A stretch of 64,000 nucleotides of DNA from Candidatus Saccharimonadota bacterium (GCA_946893605.1 OX335598.1:186001-250000); one strand, 5' to 3'. Positions 10,310 through 20,010 are shown, counted from the first letter of the stretch. Made by a program: numbers and translations. The notes: generated by a model from the sequence alone, not told the origin.

Positions 10310-10723
10310 TTATTTATTTTCTATAATATGTCGGCACTTTTCGCAAATACCTTCCAACTCAAAGTGGTGTTTTGTGACTATGAAATTATGTTTTTTACCG
10401 ATGAGATCTATGAGTTTTTCGAGTTCTTGCGATTGTATGGGTTCGGCATTTTGACAATTGATGCAGTAGAGATGGTGATGATGTGGTATAAAAGGTTCTG
10501 CTAACTCGTAATAGTTCTTCCAGCCAATAGTTATGGTGTTTATAATATTCAGATTATCGAACATCAGCAGTGTGCGGTAAATGCTGGCACGGTTAATGTT
10601 TTTGCAGTTTTTCGCAATATCGCCGACCGTAAGAGGCACATCTGAATTTCGCAGGATATCAAATACTTGCTGGCGTGGTTTTGTCAGACGAAGATTGTGG
10701 TGTTCAAATATTTCATTTAGCAT
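10310..10723 (-). CDS. Fur-family metal-responsive repressor
   Basis: A 137-residue protein of typical Fur/Zur/PerR length. Residues 1-75 are the winged helix (LTKPRQQVFDILRNSDVPLT and NRASIYRTLLMFD). The C-terminal domain has a His cluster HHHH (81-84) and two CxxC pairs, C87/C90 and C127/C130, the structural zinc site. It lies 47 nt after the permease gene on the same strand, so the regulator is probably encoded with its transport target. Whether it senses Zn, Fe or peroxide cannot be told. Its 3' end is close to the terminator of the opposing RNA. Confidence 0.88.
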   Translation of the reverse strand: MLNEIFEHHNLRLTKPRQQVFDILRNSDVPLTVGDIAKNCKNINRASIYRTLLMFDNLNIINTITIGWKNYYELAEPFIPHHHHLYCINCQNAEPIQSQELEKLIDLIGKKHNFIVTKHHFELEGICEKCRHIIENK

Positions 10724-10770
10724 AGTACTACGAATAGTTTATAACTTATTGCAACAAGTGTGCAATAGAC

Positions 10771-12537
10771 TTACAGTCCGAGTAGTTCATAAGGATATTT
10801 GGGTTGGCTGATTTTTGTGATATGCGCGTCGGTTATGACGTATTCAGCTTGGCCATTAACGATTTTCTGCGACAATTTACCTTTGACGATTAGCCATGTT
10901 CCATCTGAGTAGTCTGTCGAAAAGTTTTTCTCGACCAGGATTTTCATAGGCACGCTGTCAACAGTGCAGCAACTTATAACGTATCTGGCAATATTGAAGT
11001 AATTATAGCCGTAGTTTTTTAACAGATCATTTGAAACGAAGCCAGTAATGGTAATATCTTTGCCGTTAAAATAAGCGGCCTCTTTGCAAGAATTTATAGC
11101 GGTTTTCCAGCGATTTATTGAGATTGTAGAAGAGTCTTCTTTTGGTTGAGGTGTTTCGCAACGACTTTCGGGCTCAATAATCGCAGGACTTTCTTTTTGC
11201 GCGAGACTGCTTGGAGAGAGTGGCTTTGGTGGCAATATATATCCGACTGATAATATAATTATTGCAAAATAAGATATCGGGGTAATTTTTTTCAAGCCAA
11301 TTCTAGATTTATCTTTTGCGGGTTTATTTTTTAATTGCAACATTATATCAATAAGCAAAAGTATAACGCCGATTACGCTAATTATGATCGCGAATGCGTG
11401 ATAGCGCGGATGTACGTAAAAGCCGAGTTGATCGCGCCAAGCTAATAGCAAAATATATACACAAACGACAATTCCGCCAATTGATTTTGCAAGGTTAGCG
11501 TACATATAAGTTAACCCCAGCCCGACAATTAGAGATAAGATGAACACAGTTAAGGTAATTGTTGCAATAAATTTCCAGCGAAAAGTTGTTTTTAATAGCG
11601 TAATCATTTTAATGTCTATCATCGGTCCGAATAGCAAGAAAGATAAAATTGAGCCTGTTGTGAAATTTCGCACGTAAGCCAGTACGAAGAATGCGTCGAT
11701 GCTGGAGCATATCGAGATGATGAAGCTTAGCGTGATCATGGATATGACTGATAAGAAAATGTCGCCGCCGACGGCGTTTATGATGAATCGCGGAACGAAG
11801 ATTTGTGTGGCGGCTGCGATGCTAGCACCTAAGACCAACATAGTAAATAATTGCCAGAATTCATTACGTGATGAGCTGAATAAGTTTGATAATTTTGAAC
11901 CGTGATTATGAGAGTGGCAAAGTGTTTCAAACTCTGGATTGATGATGGAATCTTCCTTAAAAAAGCTGACGATAAAAGCGGTTATTTGTACGATAACTAG
12001 CGCAAAAATAATTCGCCACCAAACCATTCGGGTGTCAAAACTGAAGGCGGTCATGGTTGAAATTATGGTTATCGGGTTTATGATTGGCGCGGCGAAAAGA
12101 AAGCTAATAACGTCGGCAGGTTTTAATCCATTTGCTATTAAGCTTCGCGCAATTGGCACGTTACCACATTCGCATACAGGTAAAATTAGCCCGATCATAG
12201 AGAGTGTAACTCGTCGAAGAAAGGTGTTTTTTGGTAACATTTTGAAGACATCTTTTGATGATAAAAAGTATCTGATAAACGCGGATATGATAATTCCTAA
12301 AATTAAGAATGGGACCGCCTCGACAATTACGCTTAGCGTCAGCGTGATGAAATCTTGTAATGACGGAAGTAATTTATTGCACCATTCTGCAAATTCTCCG
12401 GTTAATAACATAACGCCGAATCGTGAGCTGAATTGATAAATAGCAATTATAAGGACGCCAAAAAACACCCAACCGATCAATTCGCTGTTGGCTGATAAAA
12501 ACTTTTTTATGCGACCATCTGGCGATTTTTGTGCCAT
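10771..12537 (-). CDS. Permease fused to a TIGR03943-like domain, metal-associated
   Basis: 588 residues. The N-terminal half (about 20-330) is a DUF318/ArsP-like multi-span permease with the signature LPVCECGNVPIARS (Cys122, Cys124). The C-terminal half (about 340-588) has more membrane segments then an exported domain resembling TIGR03943 (YcgQ type), ending in a region about ion or ligand binding with ISCCTVDS. In Bacillus-type genomes the two parts are separate neighbouring genes; here they are one chain. Co-transcription with a Fur-family regulator suggests metal movement, an inference. TATAAT 7 nt before the ATG suggests a leaderless mRNA. Confidence 0.75.
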   Translation of the reverse strand: MAQKSPDGRIKKFLSANSELIGWVFFGVLIIAIYQFSSRFGVMLLTGEFAEWCNKLLPSLQDFITLTLSVIVEAVPFLILGIIISAFIRYFLSSKDVFKMLPKNTFLRRVTLSMIGLILPVCECGNVPIARSLIANGLKPADVISFLFAAPIINPITIISTMTAFSFDTRMVWWRIIFALVIVQITAFIVSFFKEDSIINPEFETLCHSHNHGSKLSNLFSSSRNEFWQLFTMLVLGASIAAATQIFVPRFIINAVGGDIFLSVISMITLSFIISICSSIDAFFVLAYVRNFTTGSILSFLLFGPMIDIKMITLLKTTFRWKFIATITLTVFILSLIVGLGLTYMYANLAKSIGGIVVCVYILLLAWRDQLGFYVHPRYHAFAIIISVIGVILLLIDIMLQLKNKPAKDKSRIGLKKITPISYFAIIILSVGYILPPKPLSPSSLAQKESPAIIEPESRCETPQPKEDSSTISINRWKTAINSCKEAAYFNGKDITITGFVSNDLLKNYGYNYFNIARYVISCCTVDSVPMKILVEKNFSTDYSDGTWLIVKGKLSQKIVNGQAEYVITDAHITKISQPKYPYELLGL

Positions 12538-12578
12538 ATATAAAATTATACCCCATGCTTATGCTATACTAAATCAAT
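12538..12578. promoter_or_regulatory. Divergent leaderless promoter pair (permease / TerC-like)
   Basis: On the plus strand TGCTATACT (12562-12570) ends 8 nt before the ATG at 12579. On the minus strand TATAAT ends 7 nt before the permease ATG. Only 41 nt separate the two genes, so both promoters overlap and both transcripts should start at or next to the start codon. Confidence 0.7.
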
Positions 12579-13700
12579 ATGAAGCATCTTTTACATTCAC
12601 ATCATCCGTTTCGGATTTTCTGGTTTTCAGTCCTATTAACCTTAGGTCTGGGCGGTTTGATTTTTAGTCATATGGGCGTTAGCGGTTTTTGGCTATTTAC
12701 TATTTTGGTGGTTCTGGAAGTTACGTTTAGCTTCGACAACGCTGTGATAAATAGCAAGGTTTTGGCGGGAATGAGTCAAGTCTGGCAGAAAGTCTTCCTG
12801 ACGGCTGGTATATTTGTGGCGGTGTTTGTCGTTCGATTCATATTGCCAATTGCTATTGTGATGATTGCGAGCGGTCATGGATTTATGGATGTTGTCAATC
12901 TGGCGCTACATAAACCTGTTGAGTATGGCAAAATCCTGCACGAGGCGTCGCCGATGATTGACGCGTTTGGTGGTGCGTTTTTGATTATGATTGGGCTTAG
13001 CTATTTCATCGATTACAACAAGCGTGTTCACTGGATGCGGCACGTTGAGCCGATCTTGGCGAAGGCTGGGCGATTTGAGAATTTTAAGGTGTGCATAATG
13101 CTTAGCGTGGCGGCTGTTTTGTATTTTACAGTCGAGGCGCCGCATAAATCTTTGGTGCTGATTTCAGCGGTTCTTGGGATTGTGTTGCATATCGGATTGG
13201 AACTATTTGGGTCATTTTTCCATGAAGATGACGCAAAATCCGTTAAGATTAAAACTGGCTGGGCGGCGTTCGCTAGCTTGTTATATTTGGAAGTTCTGGA
13301 TGCCAGCTTTAGCTTTGACGGCGTGATTGGTGCGTTCGCCATCACCAACAGTGTGCTACTAATCGTGGCTGGGCTGGGCGCTGGAGCGATTTGGGTTCGA
13401 TCGCTAACCGTATATTTATTGCGAACGGGCGCGCTTAGCAAATATAAATATTTGGAAAATGGCGCTCACTGGGCAATTATGGCGCTCGGCGTGATGATGA
13501 TTGCCAAATTATTCCACTTGGAATTGCCGGAATGGGCGACGGGTGGCTTGGGCTTATTGTTCGTGAGTTTGGCGGTCGGCAGCAGCATATTGGAAGCCCG
13601 ATCGATCAATCTGCAAGAAGCTGCGGCTGCAAAATTACATCAAGCCGAAGAGCAATTGAAGAACGGCGCTTCAAAAATTGTGCCGCGAAAACGACGCTAG
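12579..13700 (+). CDS. TerC-superfamily DUF475 membrane protein
   Basis: 373 residues, about eight to nine hydrophobic segments. The duplicated acidic motifs of the TerC superfamily are present: FSFDNAVINSKVL (about 50) and ASFSFDGVIGAFAIT (about 245). Members of this superfamily export Mn or other metals or support metal insertion into exported proteins. The Lys/Arg-rich C-terminus after about residue 340 is probably cytoplasmic. It diverges from the Fur-linked permease, consistent with a small metal-handling neighbourhood. Confidence 0.82.
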   Translation: MKHLLHSHHPFRIFWFSVLLTLGLGGLIFSHMGVSGFWLFTILVVLEVTFSFDNAVINSKVLAGMSQVWQKVFLTAGIFVAVFVVRFILPIAIVMIASGHGFMDVVNLALHKPVEYGKILHEASPMIDAFGGAFLIMIGLSYFIDYNKRVHWMRHVEPILAKAGRFENFKVCIMLSVAAVLYFTVEAPHKSLVLISAVLGIVLHIGLELFGSFFHEDDAKSVKIKTGWAAFASLLYLEVLDASFSFDGVIGAFAITNSVLLIVAGLGAGAIWVRSLTVYLLRTGALSKYKYLENGAHWAIMALGVMMIAKLFHLELPEWATGGLGLLFVSLAVGSSILEARSINLQEAAAAKLHQAEEQLKNGASKIVPRKRR

Positions 13701-13707
13701 AATTTGT

Positions 13708-14268
13708 TTAATATTTTATACTGAACGGCTCGATAGTTCCGTTAATAAATTTCTCGATCAAATTAATTGATTCGGGCAATATCCAGCTTTGGAGAATCTT
13801 TTGCTCGTCTGAGTTGAACTTTCCTAGGACAAAATCTACGTCACCAATTTGACGTCTAAGCAAATTATCTGTGCCAATACGAATATGCCAAAAGTCTGAT
13901 CCGACGTGAGAGTGGAGCGACTTTAAGCCATTACTGCCCGCGTCTCGACCGCCTTTGCGGGTTCGAATTTTGCCAAAGTCCAGCGCTGTGTCGTCGTGAA
14001 TAATTAGTAAATCATCCAATGTCAATTTGTAAAAATCTAAGATTGCTCGAGCGGAAATTCCGACTTCGTTATAAAATGTAGTTGGCTTAACTAGTAGGAT
14101 TTTTTCTCCAGAAATATTCAGCTCGGCAATATCGGCGGAAAACTTCGGCTTGTTTGAAAAGGTTTTTCCCTGTTCTGACGCAAATTTATCAATAGCCAAA
14201 AACCCAGCATTATGCCTCGTGTTTGTGTATTTTTCGCCTGGATTTCCCAATGCTAAGATGACTTTCAT
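13708..14268 (-). CDS. pth: Peptidyl-tRNA hydrolase
   Basis: 186 residues, normal for the family. It releases peptides from peptidyl-tRNA that drops off the ribosome. The N-terminus LALGNPGEKYTNTRHNAGF holds the conserved Asn and catalytic His; LLVKPTTFYNEVG and IIHDDTALDFGKIR are the other family blocks. A TATACT box ends 6 nt before the ATG, again leaderless. The divergent CobW-type gene starts 43 nt away. Confidence 0.95.
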   Translation of the reverse strand: MKVILALGNPGEKYTNTRHNAGFLAIDKFASEQGKTFSNKPKFSADIAELNISGEKILLVKPTTFYNEVGISARAILDFYKLTLDDLLIIHDDTALDFGKIRTRKGGRDAGSNGLKSLHSHVGSDFWHIRIGTDNLLRRQIGDVDFVLGKFNSDEQKILQSWILPESINLIEKFINGTIEPFSIKY

Positions 14269-14311
14269 AGACTTAGTATATCACCTTGTGAAAATGACGT
14301 ATAATAAGCAT

Positions 14312-15280
14312 ATGGCAAAACGCGATGATGATTTGGAATTTAGCCTTAACGCGCCGTTTGATGATGGGCGAGCGGTTATCGATAAAGTTCCGCTGTATTT
14401 GGTGAACGGCTCGTTGGGCGCTGGGAAAACTAGTGTCCTTGAGTTCTTATTGCAACAAAGTGACTATAAGGGTTCTCGGGTGATTGAAAATGAGTATGCT
14501 AATGAAAATGTTGACGGTTATCGATTGGAAAAGTTGGCGGATATTGTGACGACTTTGGCCGGCGATTGTGTCTGTTGTTCTTCGAAGCATGCATTGACGC
14601 GAATGTTACTTGACTTTTGCCGCAATTCCCCCGCCCCAGTGTTTATTGAGGCGACTGGTGTGGCGCGAACGATGAATTTGGTTGAAAAATTGATTAATGC
14701 ACAAATATTCAATAAGTACGAGTTGGCGCAGAGCTTTTATGTTATTGATGCACATGAGATTTTACGTGGAATTGAGCCGGCGCATGAAATTGAGTTGCAA
14801 GCGGCGGATATGATTTTAGTGACCAAAGAAGATCTGCTAAGTGACGACGAGCGACTACGATATGAATCCAAGCTGAGCTCCCTGCCTTACGGAAAAATAT
14901 TGAGCGCGCCACGAGGTAAATTTGATATCAATAAAATGTCGACGCCGTCGGGTTTGTTGGCGTTTTTTGATACGTACGATGGCGAGTTGGTCGTACCGGA
15001 TAATCCGACGTATGCTGTGCTGGATGTTTCTGGTATGAAAATTGCTGCGGCGACTCTGGAAAAAATTTGGCCGGAACTTTTTGGTGCTTATAAACTCAGG
15101 CGAATGAAGGGCTGTTTTATTGATGATAATGGAGTGCGGCATCATTTGGAGGCAACGGAAAATCAGATTCAAATAGCTAATTCTGCGGCGGAAGAGCCAG
15201 CAAAAATTGTGCTAATTGGTGAACGTGCGGACGAAATTACGCGTGAAGTTTTGTCGGCGCAATTGATGATGTTTGAATAA
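14312..15280 (+). CDS. CobW/G3E-family GTPase (metal chaperone type)
   Basis: 322 residues from the ATG at 14312, chosen because TATAAT (14300-14305) lies 6 nt upstream; the longer frame starting at 14150 overlaps pth and its promoter. P-loop VNGSLGAGKTSVLEF near residue 34, the family CxCC metal motif GDCVCCSSKH near 86, FIEATGVART and VTKEDLL. G3E GTPases insert or deliver metals (Zn, Co, Ni) to client proteins. Close to a Fur-type regulator, a permease and a TerC-like protein, but the metal is unknown. Confidence 0.87.
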   Translation: MAKRDDDLEFSLNAPFDDGRAVIDKVPLYLVNGSLGAGKTSVLEFLLQQSDYKGSRVIENEYANENVDGYRLEKLADIVTTLAGDCVCCSSKHALTRMLLDFCRNSPAPVFIEATGVARTMNLVEKLINAQIFNKYELAQSFYVIDAHEILRGIEPAHEIELQAADMILVTKEDLLSDDERLRYESKLSSLPYGKILSAPRGKFDINKMSTPSGLLAFFDTYDGELVVPDNPTYAVLDVSGMKIAAATLEKIWPELFGAYKLRRMKGCFIDDNGVRHHLEATENQIQIANSAAEEPAKIVLIGERADEITREVLSAQLMMFE

Positions 15281-15374
15281 AAGTTTGCTTTCGTCGTTTC
15301 CGACTCATCAGCATAGATACGCATCTATGGAGCGAACATGACAAGCAGAGACTTTGACAGAGGTTCGCAGGAGA

Positions 15375-16103
15375 CTACAGCAGCTTGGCAATATCGATCG
15401 CCAATACAACAGCAATGAGACTGAGGGCTATGGCATTATACAATGCATGCACAGTCGCAGCTGCCGCCGTAGCTATAATCTGGATACGGTATTTGCGGTA
15501 GTACCATAAGTATACTAGCAAAAAACCGAAGCCAGTCACAGACAGGGCGATCCCTGCTGCGAAGCTATACCAGATGTTCATGATGTGTAGGAGTCCAAAG
15601 CATACGCTAGCGCGCACTCGTTCGCGCCAGTTCCACCTCTCGCTCCCGGAGCGAAAAGCTTGCTCCTCCAGTAGCGCTAAGAACAATATGGTATTGTACA
15701 CCTCGTATCTGGTAGCTTTGATTTTGTGAAGGATCTTCTGTGATGGTGTGTAGTTCGTGAGGTCTCCCATGAGGAAAACTCCTGCCATACCAACAGTCCA
15801 GGCAGTTGCCGTTGCCCATCTCGTGGGAAGGAAGGTTTCAAGCCCGCGAGTTAGAAGACTAACTGCGGACTGATTCAGTCCAGGGACGAATAGGAGCATC
15901 TTTATCGTGGCGATTGTCATGATAATTAGCCCTACTGCAAGAATACTAAACTTCCATCTGCTGAAGTATCCGGCATTCTCAATCTCAGCGACGAGTCTAG
16001 ACCAGACAAAGGTTGGCCTAGTGTCCTGAGGCATGGCCCTCCTGAAGAGCCAAGCCATAACCCCTTTTTTGGGGCGATGCACTACCGTAATGTCTGTATA
16101 CAT
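15375..16103 (-). CDS. CPBP-family intramembrane metalloprotease
   Basis: 242 residues from the ATG at 16103, selected because GAGGTG lies 6-11 nt upstream; the longer frame from 16139 has no such site. Six or more hydrophobic segments. Family motifs in order: EEQAFR (EExxxR, near 145), FGLLHIMN (FxxxH) and HALYNAIAL (HxxxN), the expected metal ligands. CPBP proteases process prenylated substrates in eukaryotes and are linked to bacteriocin immunity in Gram-positives. A conventional promoter, a hairpin leader and a Shine-Dalgarno site set it apart from its leaderless neighbours; possibly acquired. Confidence 0.8.
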   Translation of the reverse strand: MYTDITVVHRPKKGVMAWLFRRAMPQDTRPTFVWSRLVAEIENAGYFSRWKFSILAVGLIIMTIATIKMLLFVPGLNQSAVSLLTRGLETFLPTRWATATAWTVGMAGVFLMGDLTNYTPSQKILHKIKATRYEVYNTILFLALLEEQAFRSGSERWNWRERVRASVCFGLLHIMNIWYSFAAGIALSVTGFGFLLVYLWYYRKYRIQIIATAAAATVHALYNAIALSLIAVVLAIDIAKLL

Positions 16104-16124
16104 CTCTACACCTCTTTCAAAGGT

Positions 16125-16222
16125 TGGTCGGCTTGTCAAAGTGCGCTTTCGGACAAGGCATAAATCTCAACTTGTCAACAAAAGCCAATGTTATTTATAT
16201 CACGTAATAGTGTTTAAGTCAA
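16125..16222 (-). promoter_or_regulatory. Promoter and hairpin leader of the CPBP gene
   Basis: TTGACT (16217-16222), 17-nt spacer, TATAAA (16194-16199) on the minus strand. The leader of about 85 nt contains CTTGTC/GACAAG flanking 14 nt, upstream of the ribosome site. Confidence 0.6.
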
Positions 16223-16245
16223 GAGAAGTTGGCGTAAAAATAGGA

Positions 16246-17679
16246 TTAAGCGAGCTTTTCGGCGTTCTTGGCCTGCTTGTAGGCTTTCGTGACTGGCGCC
16301 AGACCGCGCGCAACGCGTTCACGATTGGCCTTTAATTGCTTTTCGTCGCGGAAAGACATTTTAATTGGCGTTCCTGCAAAATTGAAAGCTTCACGCAGAG
16401 TTCGCTCCAGATAACGTTTGTAACTCCAGTGGACGAATTTCAGATTGCTACCGTAAATAACAAACCACGGCGGAGCGACGTCCGTCTGGACGATGTAGCG
16501 CAGTTTCGGGTGTGAATTTTTCAGACCAGCTGGCGGATGTGCGGCGATGGCTTTCTGTAAAATGTCGTTTAAGGCACGAGTTTTACATTCTTGGCGACGA
16601 CGCTTATAGATATCAAGCGCTAGGTCGAATAACTTAGCGACATTCTGTCCAGTGACGGAAGAGGTGAATATCAGTGGCGCGTACGGCGTGAACTTGAAAT
16701 TATAGCTGATTTGTGGCGCAATTTCATCGTGTGTGTAAGCATCTTTACCTTCGACAGAGTCCCATTTGCTGACGACCAGAACAAGCCCCTTTCCCGCCTC
16801 ATCAATAATTCCAGCTAGGCGCTGGTCCAATTGAACGTTAAGCTCATTAACGTCCATAAGAAGCAGACAAACATCAGCTTCGTTGATGGCTTGCATTGTG
16901 CGAAGAACTGAGAACTTTTCAATTCCAGTTTCCTGCTTTCCTTGGCGGCGAACTCCAGCGGTGTCGAGCAATTCAATTGTTTGTCCGTGATAACGAACTT
17001 GAACGCGGTTTACGTCGCGAGTTGTGCCGGCGACGTTGGCGACGATGGCTTGCTGTTTGCCCGCCAAAGTATTGAATAGATTACTCTTTCCGACATTCGG
17101 GCGGCCGATTAGCGCGACGCGAATAACGTCGTCAGGTGCGGTTTCGGTGGCTGGCGGAATAAGTTCGGCGATGCTATCAAGAAGCCCCGAAATGCCGATA
17201 CTGTGCTCGGCGGAAGTTTTTATGATGTTTTTAATACCGAGTCGCTTAAATTCGTCAACATGAAGAGAGCCTTTTAAGTCTGCTTTATTGGCGATTAGAA
17301 TGACTGGCTTGCCGCTTTTTAGAGCCTTTTTGGCTAATTGTCGATCAGCGTCGGAAGGATATGCGGTGGAGTCGACAGTTACGAGGATTACATCAGCGGC
17401 GGCGGAGGCGTCAGCGATTTGGTCCTGAATGGTCGCCTCGAATTCGTCCTCGGCAGTTTTAAGTCCGGCTGTGTCGATGAGCCAAAATTGCGAATAGTCA
17501 TCTGACGGCGCAGAATCTACGTTACGTCGTTTGTATGAGACTTTACCAACAACGTTGTCGCGAGTTGTTCCAGCTTCCCTGGCGACTATGGCCGTGCGAG
17601 AGCGCGTCAAGCGATTAAATAGTGAGCTTTTGCCGACGTTGGCTTGCCCGATGATGGCGACTGTTGGTAATTTAGACAT
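16246..17679 (-). CDS. der: Ribosome-assembly GTPase Der (EngA)
   Basis: 477 residues with two tandem GTPase domains and a KH-like C-terminus, the family layout. First domain: GQANVGKSSLFNRL, DTAGL, NKAD. Second: GRPNVGKSNLFNTL, DTAGV, SKWD. Der acts late in 50S subunit assembly. TATAAT lies 8 nt before the ATG. The last residues are Ala/Lys-rich. Confidence 0.96.
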   Translation of the reverse strand: MSKLPTVAIIGQANVGKSSLFNRLTRSRTAIVAREAGTTRDNVVGKVSYKRRNVDSAPSDDYSQFWLIDTAGLKTAEDEFEATIQDQIADASAAADVILVTVDSTAYPSDADRQLAKKALKSGKPVILIANKADLKGSLHVDEFKRLGIKNIIKTSAEHSIGISGLLDSIAELIPPATETAPDDVIRVALIGRPNVGKSNLFNTLAGKQQAIVANVAGTTRDVNRVQVRYHGQTIELLDTAGVRRQGKQETGIEKFSVLRTMQAINEADVCLLLMDVNELNVQLDQRLAGIIDEAGKGLVLVVSKWDSVEGKDAYTHDEIAPQISYNFKFTPYAPLIFTSSVTGQNVAKLFDLALDIYKRRRQECKTRALNDILQKAIAAHPPAGLKNSHPKLRYIVQTDVAPPWFVIYGSNLKFVHWSYKRYLERTLREAFNFAGTPIKMSFRDEKQLKANRERVARGLAPVTKAYKQAKNAEKLA

Positions 17680-17699
17680 GATTATATATTATAGCAGTT

Positions 17700-18200
17700 T
17701 TAAGACATTTTGGCGAGCACACTGTTTATGTAAGCCTCGCACGGACGAATTATTTTCAGGAAATCCTCAAAACAGCTCAGGCCGCTTTTTGCTATGAATT
17801 CCTCGGTCTCTATGTCTAGTTTATATCCCTCGCTCTCGTCATCATTTCTGGTGTAATTGTGGATGTAGGCCTTTGGAGATTCTTCGTTAATTGGATTTGG
17901 ATAAAGTGTTATGTAGTAATTTTCTTTGGGGCTATGTATGCAGTAGTAAGTGTTATTGTCGTCATCTCTGAACTCTACGGATATAGGATATTTAAATTCC
18001 TTAGTATGTTTCTCAACCTCTTTAATAAGTTCGATGTAAGCGTAGATTTGGTTTTCTAGGAGTTTTGGTAAAATATTGGGCCCATCATTCTCATAGAACA
18101 TTTTTTCTATGGTATCCGATCTTTCTTCCTCAAGGTTACGTATGACTGCTCTTAGCTTTTCTGAGGGCAAAGGCTCAGATTTGCGCCCTAGCGTTTCCAT
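17700..18200 (-). CDS. Hypothetical acidic protein, 166 aa
   Basis: No family recognised. Soluble, with a charged helical N-terminus (LRAVIRNLEEERSDTIEKMF), then a beta-rich middle with aromatic residues (YYCIHSPKENYYITLYPNP) and a helical end. Codons are more AT-rich than in neighbouring der. No signal peptide or membrane segment. It lies between the pseudouridine synthase and der on the same strand but has its own AT-rich upstream region of about 50 nt. Confidence 0.6.
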   Translation of the reverse strand: METLGRKSEPLPSEKLRAVIRNLEEERSDTIEKMFYENDGPNILPKLLENQIYAYIELIKEVEKHTKEFKYPISVEFRDDDNNTYYCIHSPKENYYITLYPNPINEESPKAYIHNYTRNDDESEGYKLDIETEEFIAKSGLSCFEDFLKIIRPCEAYINSVLAKMS

Positions 18201-18251
18201 TTTACAATTACACTTTCTATCAAATTTAGCACAAAAGCTATATTACAATAT

Positions 18252-18983
18252 TTACCGTAAAATGTAAAGAGCCGCGGAGTAAATTATGAATTTCTCTTCT
18301 CTCCATTCGCCTCTCTTGAGGTCGCCGAGCGAATAATTGCCGAAGTTTGTTCTGTGGAGTTTTTTAACAGTGTAGCCTAACGCATCGAAAGTTCGCCGAA
18401 TTTGACGATTCCTTCCCTCGCTCATTTCCACTATCCAGCGATAATCATCGCCTTCGTGTTGTCTTTCTAATGTCAATTGACTGCGTCCGTCAGGAAGCTG
18501 CACGCCAAAATCATTGATCATTTGTCGGTGAAGCGGCTGTAGTGGTTTGTCAATTGTAACGAGATATCGCTTAATCTTGTAAAACGACGGATGTGTCATG
18601 CTGTGAGCAAAATCGCCGTCGTTCGTCATGAGAATCAGCCCGGAGCTGTCTTTGTCCAGGCGACCAACGGGTTTTAAATGGTGAAGGTTTTTTGGTAGCA
18701 ATTTGTATATTGTCGGAACGCCGCCCTGAGAGGCACGCGAACAAAGATATCCAGTTGGCTTGTGTAGGATGATGAGCTGTTTGGATTGCAATTCTAGCAA
18801 TTTGCCGTTATAGGAAATTTTATTTGCGTCAGAAATTTGTTGACCCAATCTGGCGGGCTGACCGTCAATAGTAATCTTCTCCTTCTCTATCAATTCGTCG
18901 GCTTTTCGGCGAGAAATACCCAAGCACAGCGCCACGAATTTGTTGAGGCGCCAAGATTCTTGCTTTGTGTCTGGGTTTATCAT
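18252..18983 (-). CDS. rRNA pseudouridine synthase (RsuA/RluB family)
   Basis: 243 residues. An S4 RNA-binding domain at the N-terminus (LNKFVALCLGISRRKADELI) precedes the catalytic domain with GRLDKDSSGLILMTNDG containing the catalytic Asp, and the late block EGRNRQIRRTFDALGY. The family isomerises single uridines in rRNA. Its ATG overlaps the stop of the upstream response regulator (ATGA), implying translational coupling. RluB and RsuA activity cannot be separated by sequence reading alone. Confidence 0.9.
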   Translation of the reverse strand: MINPDTKQESWRLNKFVALCLGISRRKADELIEKEKITIDGQPARLGQQISDANKISYNGKLLELQSKQLIILHKPTGYLCSRASQGGVPTIYKLLPKNLHHLKPVGRLDKDSSGLILMTNDGDFAHSMTHPSFYKIKRYLVTIDKPLQPLHRQMINDFGVQLPDGRSQLTLERQHEGDDYRWIVEMSEGRNRQIRRTFDALGYTVKKLHRTNFGNYSLGDLKRGEWREEKFIIYSAALYILR

Positions 18984-19958
18984 TGTTGCGGATTTATCGG
19001 TGGAAATTGTGTCGGCTGAGGCGTTTCTGATGGTTGATGTGGGATGCTTTGCTCCTGAGGCTGTGTCTGGACTGGAGGTATTGCGCTAGCTTGCTCAATA
19101 GGATTTGGTGCTGACTGAGGCGTCGGAATTGGTTGCGGTGCTGGAGCCTGCACTGGTTGAGGCTCTGGAGTTGGCTGAGAAATTCTCTGTGTATTGTCTA
19201 ATTCTTCTGCCATAAGCTTGGAAATATCTACAGAATTCTGGGAATCATCAGCTGGCAAAGGTTGAATCACACGATCACCAAGCCCTGATGGTCGTGGTGC
19301 GGGCGATGAAAATGGCGCCATAGGCTGCGGCAGAGTTGTCGGCTGAGGCTGCGGCGCTGGAATTGATTGTGGCGCTGGAGCGAATACTTGTTGCGGATGT
19401 TGTTGTATAAGTGGATTCACTGCGGGAGTTGTTGGCGTTGCAGCGGGGGCGGCTGGTTGTGGTGACAATGAAGAAATATCAGGCCTAGTAACTGGCTGCA
19501 GTGCTGCTGGAGTTGGCTGAGGTGTTGGAGTGGCTGGCTCATATGCATGAGCTGGTTGTGAAACTGGCACTGGATTTGCGCCGACTCCTGGAAGATCTCC
19601 CAAGGTTTCGTGAACTGCTCTCACAACGTCCTCTATTCCTACCTGAGATTTCACCAAGTATTTATCGGCGCCAAGTTGCTCGCCGCGTTTTCGCTGGTCC
19701 TCTGATGATAGTGCGGTCATGATAATAACTTTAACGTCTTTTGTTTCTGTCGTTGACGTAAAATGTCCAGCATATCAAAGCCAGAGATTTTGGCATCATC
19801 ACGTCGCTTAAGATTAATCGCGGACGTTCTTTAATTGCCATGGCCAGAGCTTCTTCGCCGTCGCCCGCCGAAACGATATCGTAGCCCTCCGCCAAAAGTC
19901 GTACGCCGTAAATTTCGCGTAAACTTTTGTCGTCCTCAACCAATAAAATTTTTGTCAT
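18980..19958 (-). CDS. Response regulator with Pro/Gln-rich tail (two frame breaks)
   Basis: Frames 19731-19958 and 18980-19720 form one protein of about 326 residues. The receiver domain (1-120) has acidic D9/D10, phospho-acceptor D52 in ILSDVMMPK, MTALSSED and the conserved Lys in KYLVKSQ. There is no DNA-binding domain; the rest (about 130-326) is a low-complexity Pro/Gln/Ala tail. Two single A losses, at T runs 19739-19742 and 19788-19791, split the frame; restoring both yields PKISGFDMLDILRQRQK then KDVKVIIMTALSS. Encoded 50 nt after its likely partner kinase. Confidence 0.78.
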
Positions 19959-20010
19959 ATATTTATACTATACTGAAGTTTTGACAAAAAATCCATAGCC
20001 CTTATGGTTA

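Noticed and set aside
10247-10504. 85-codon plus-strand frame after the putative RNA
   Set aside because: It starts inside the terminator region and runs antisense through the Fur-type gene; no ribosome site.
14150-14311. Longer N-terminus for the CobW-type protein
   Set aside because: It would lie antisense to pth and include the TATAAT at 14300-14305; the ATG at 14312 fits the leaderless pattern.
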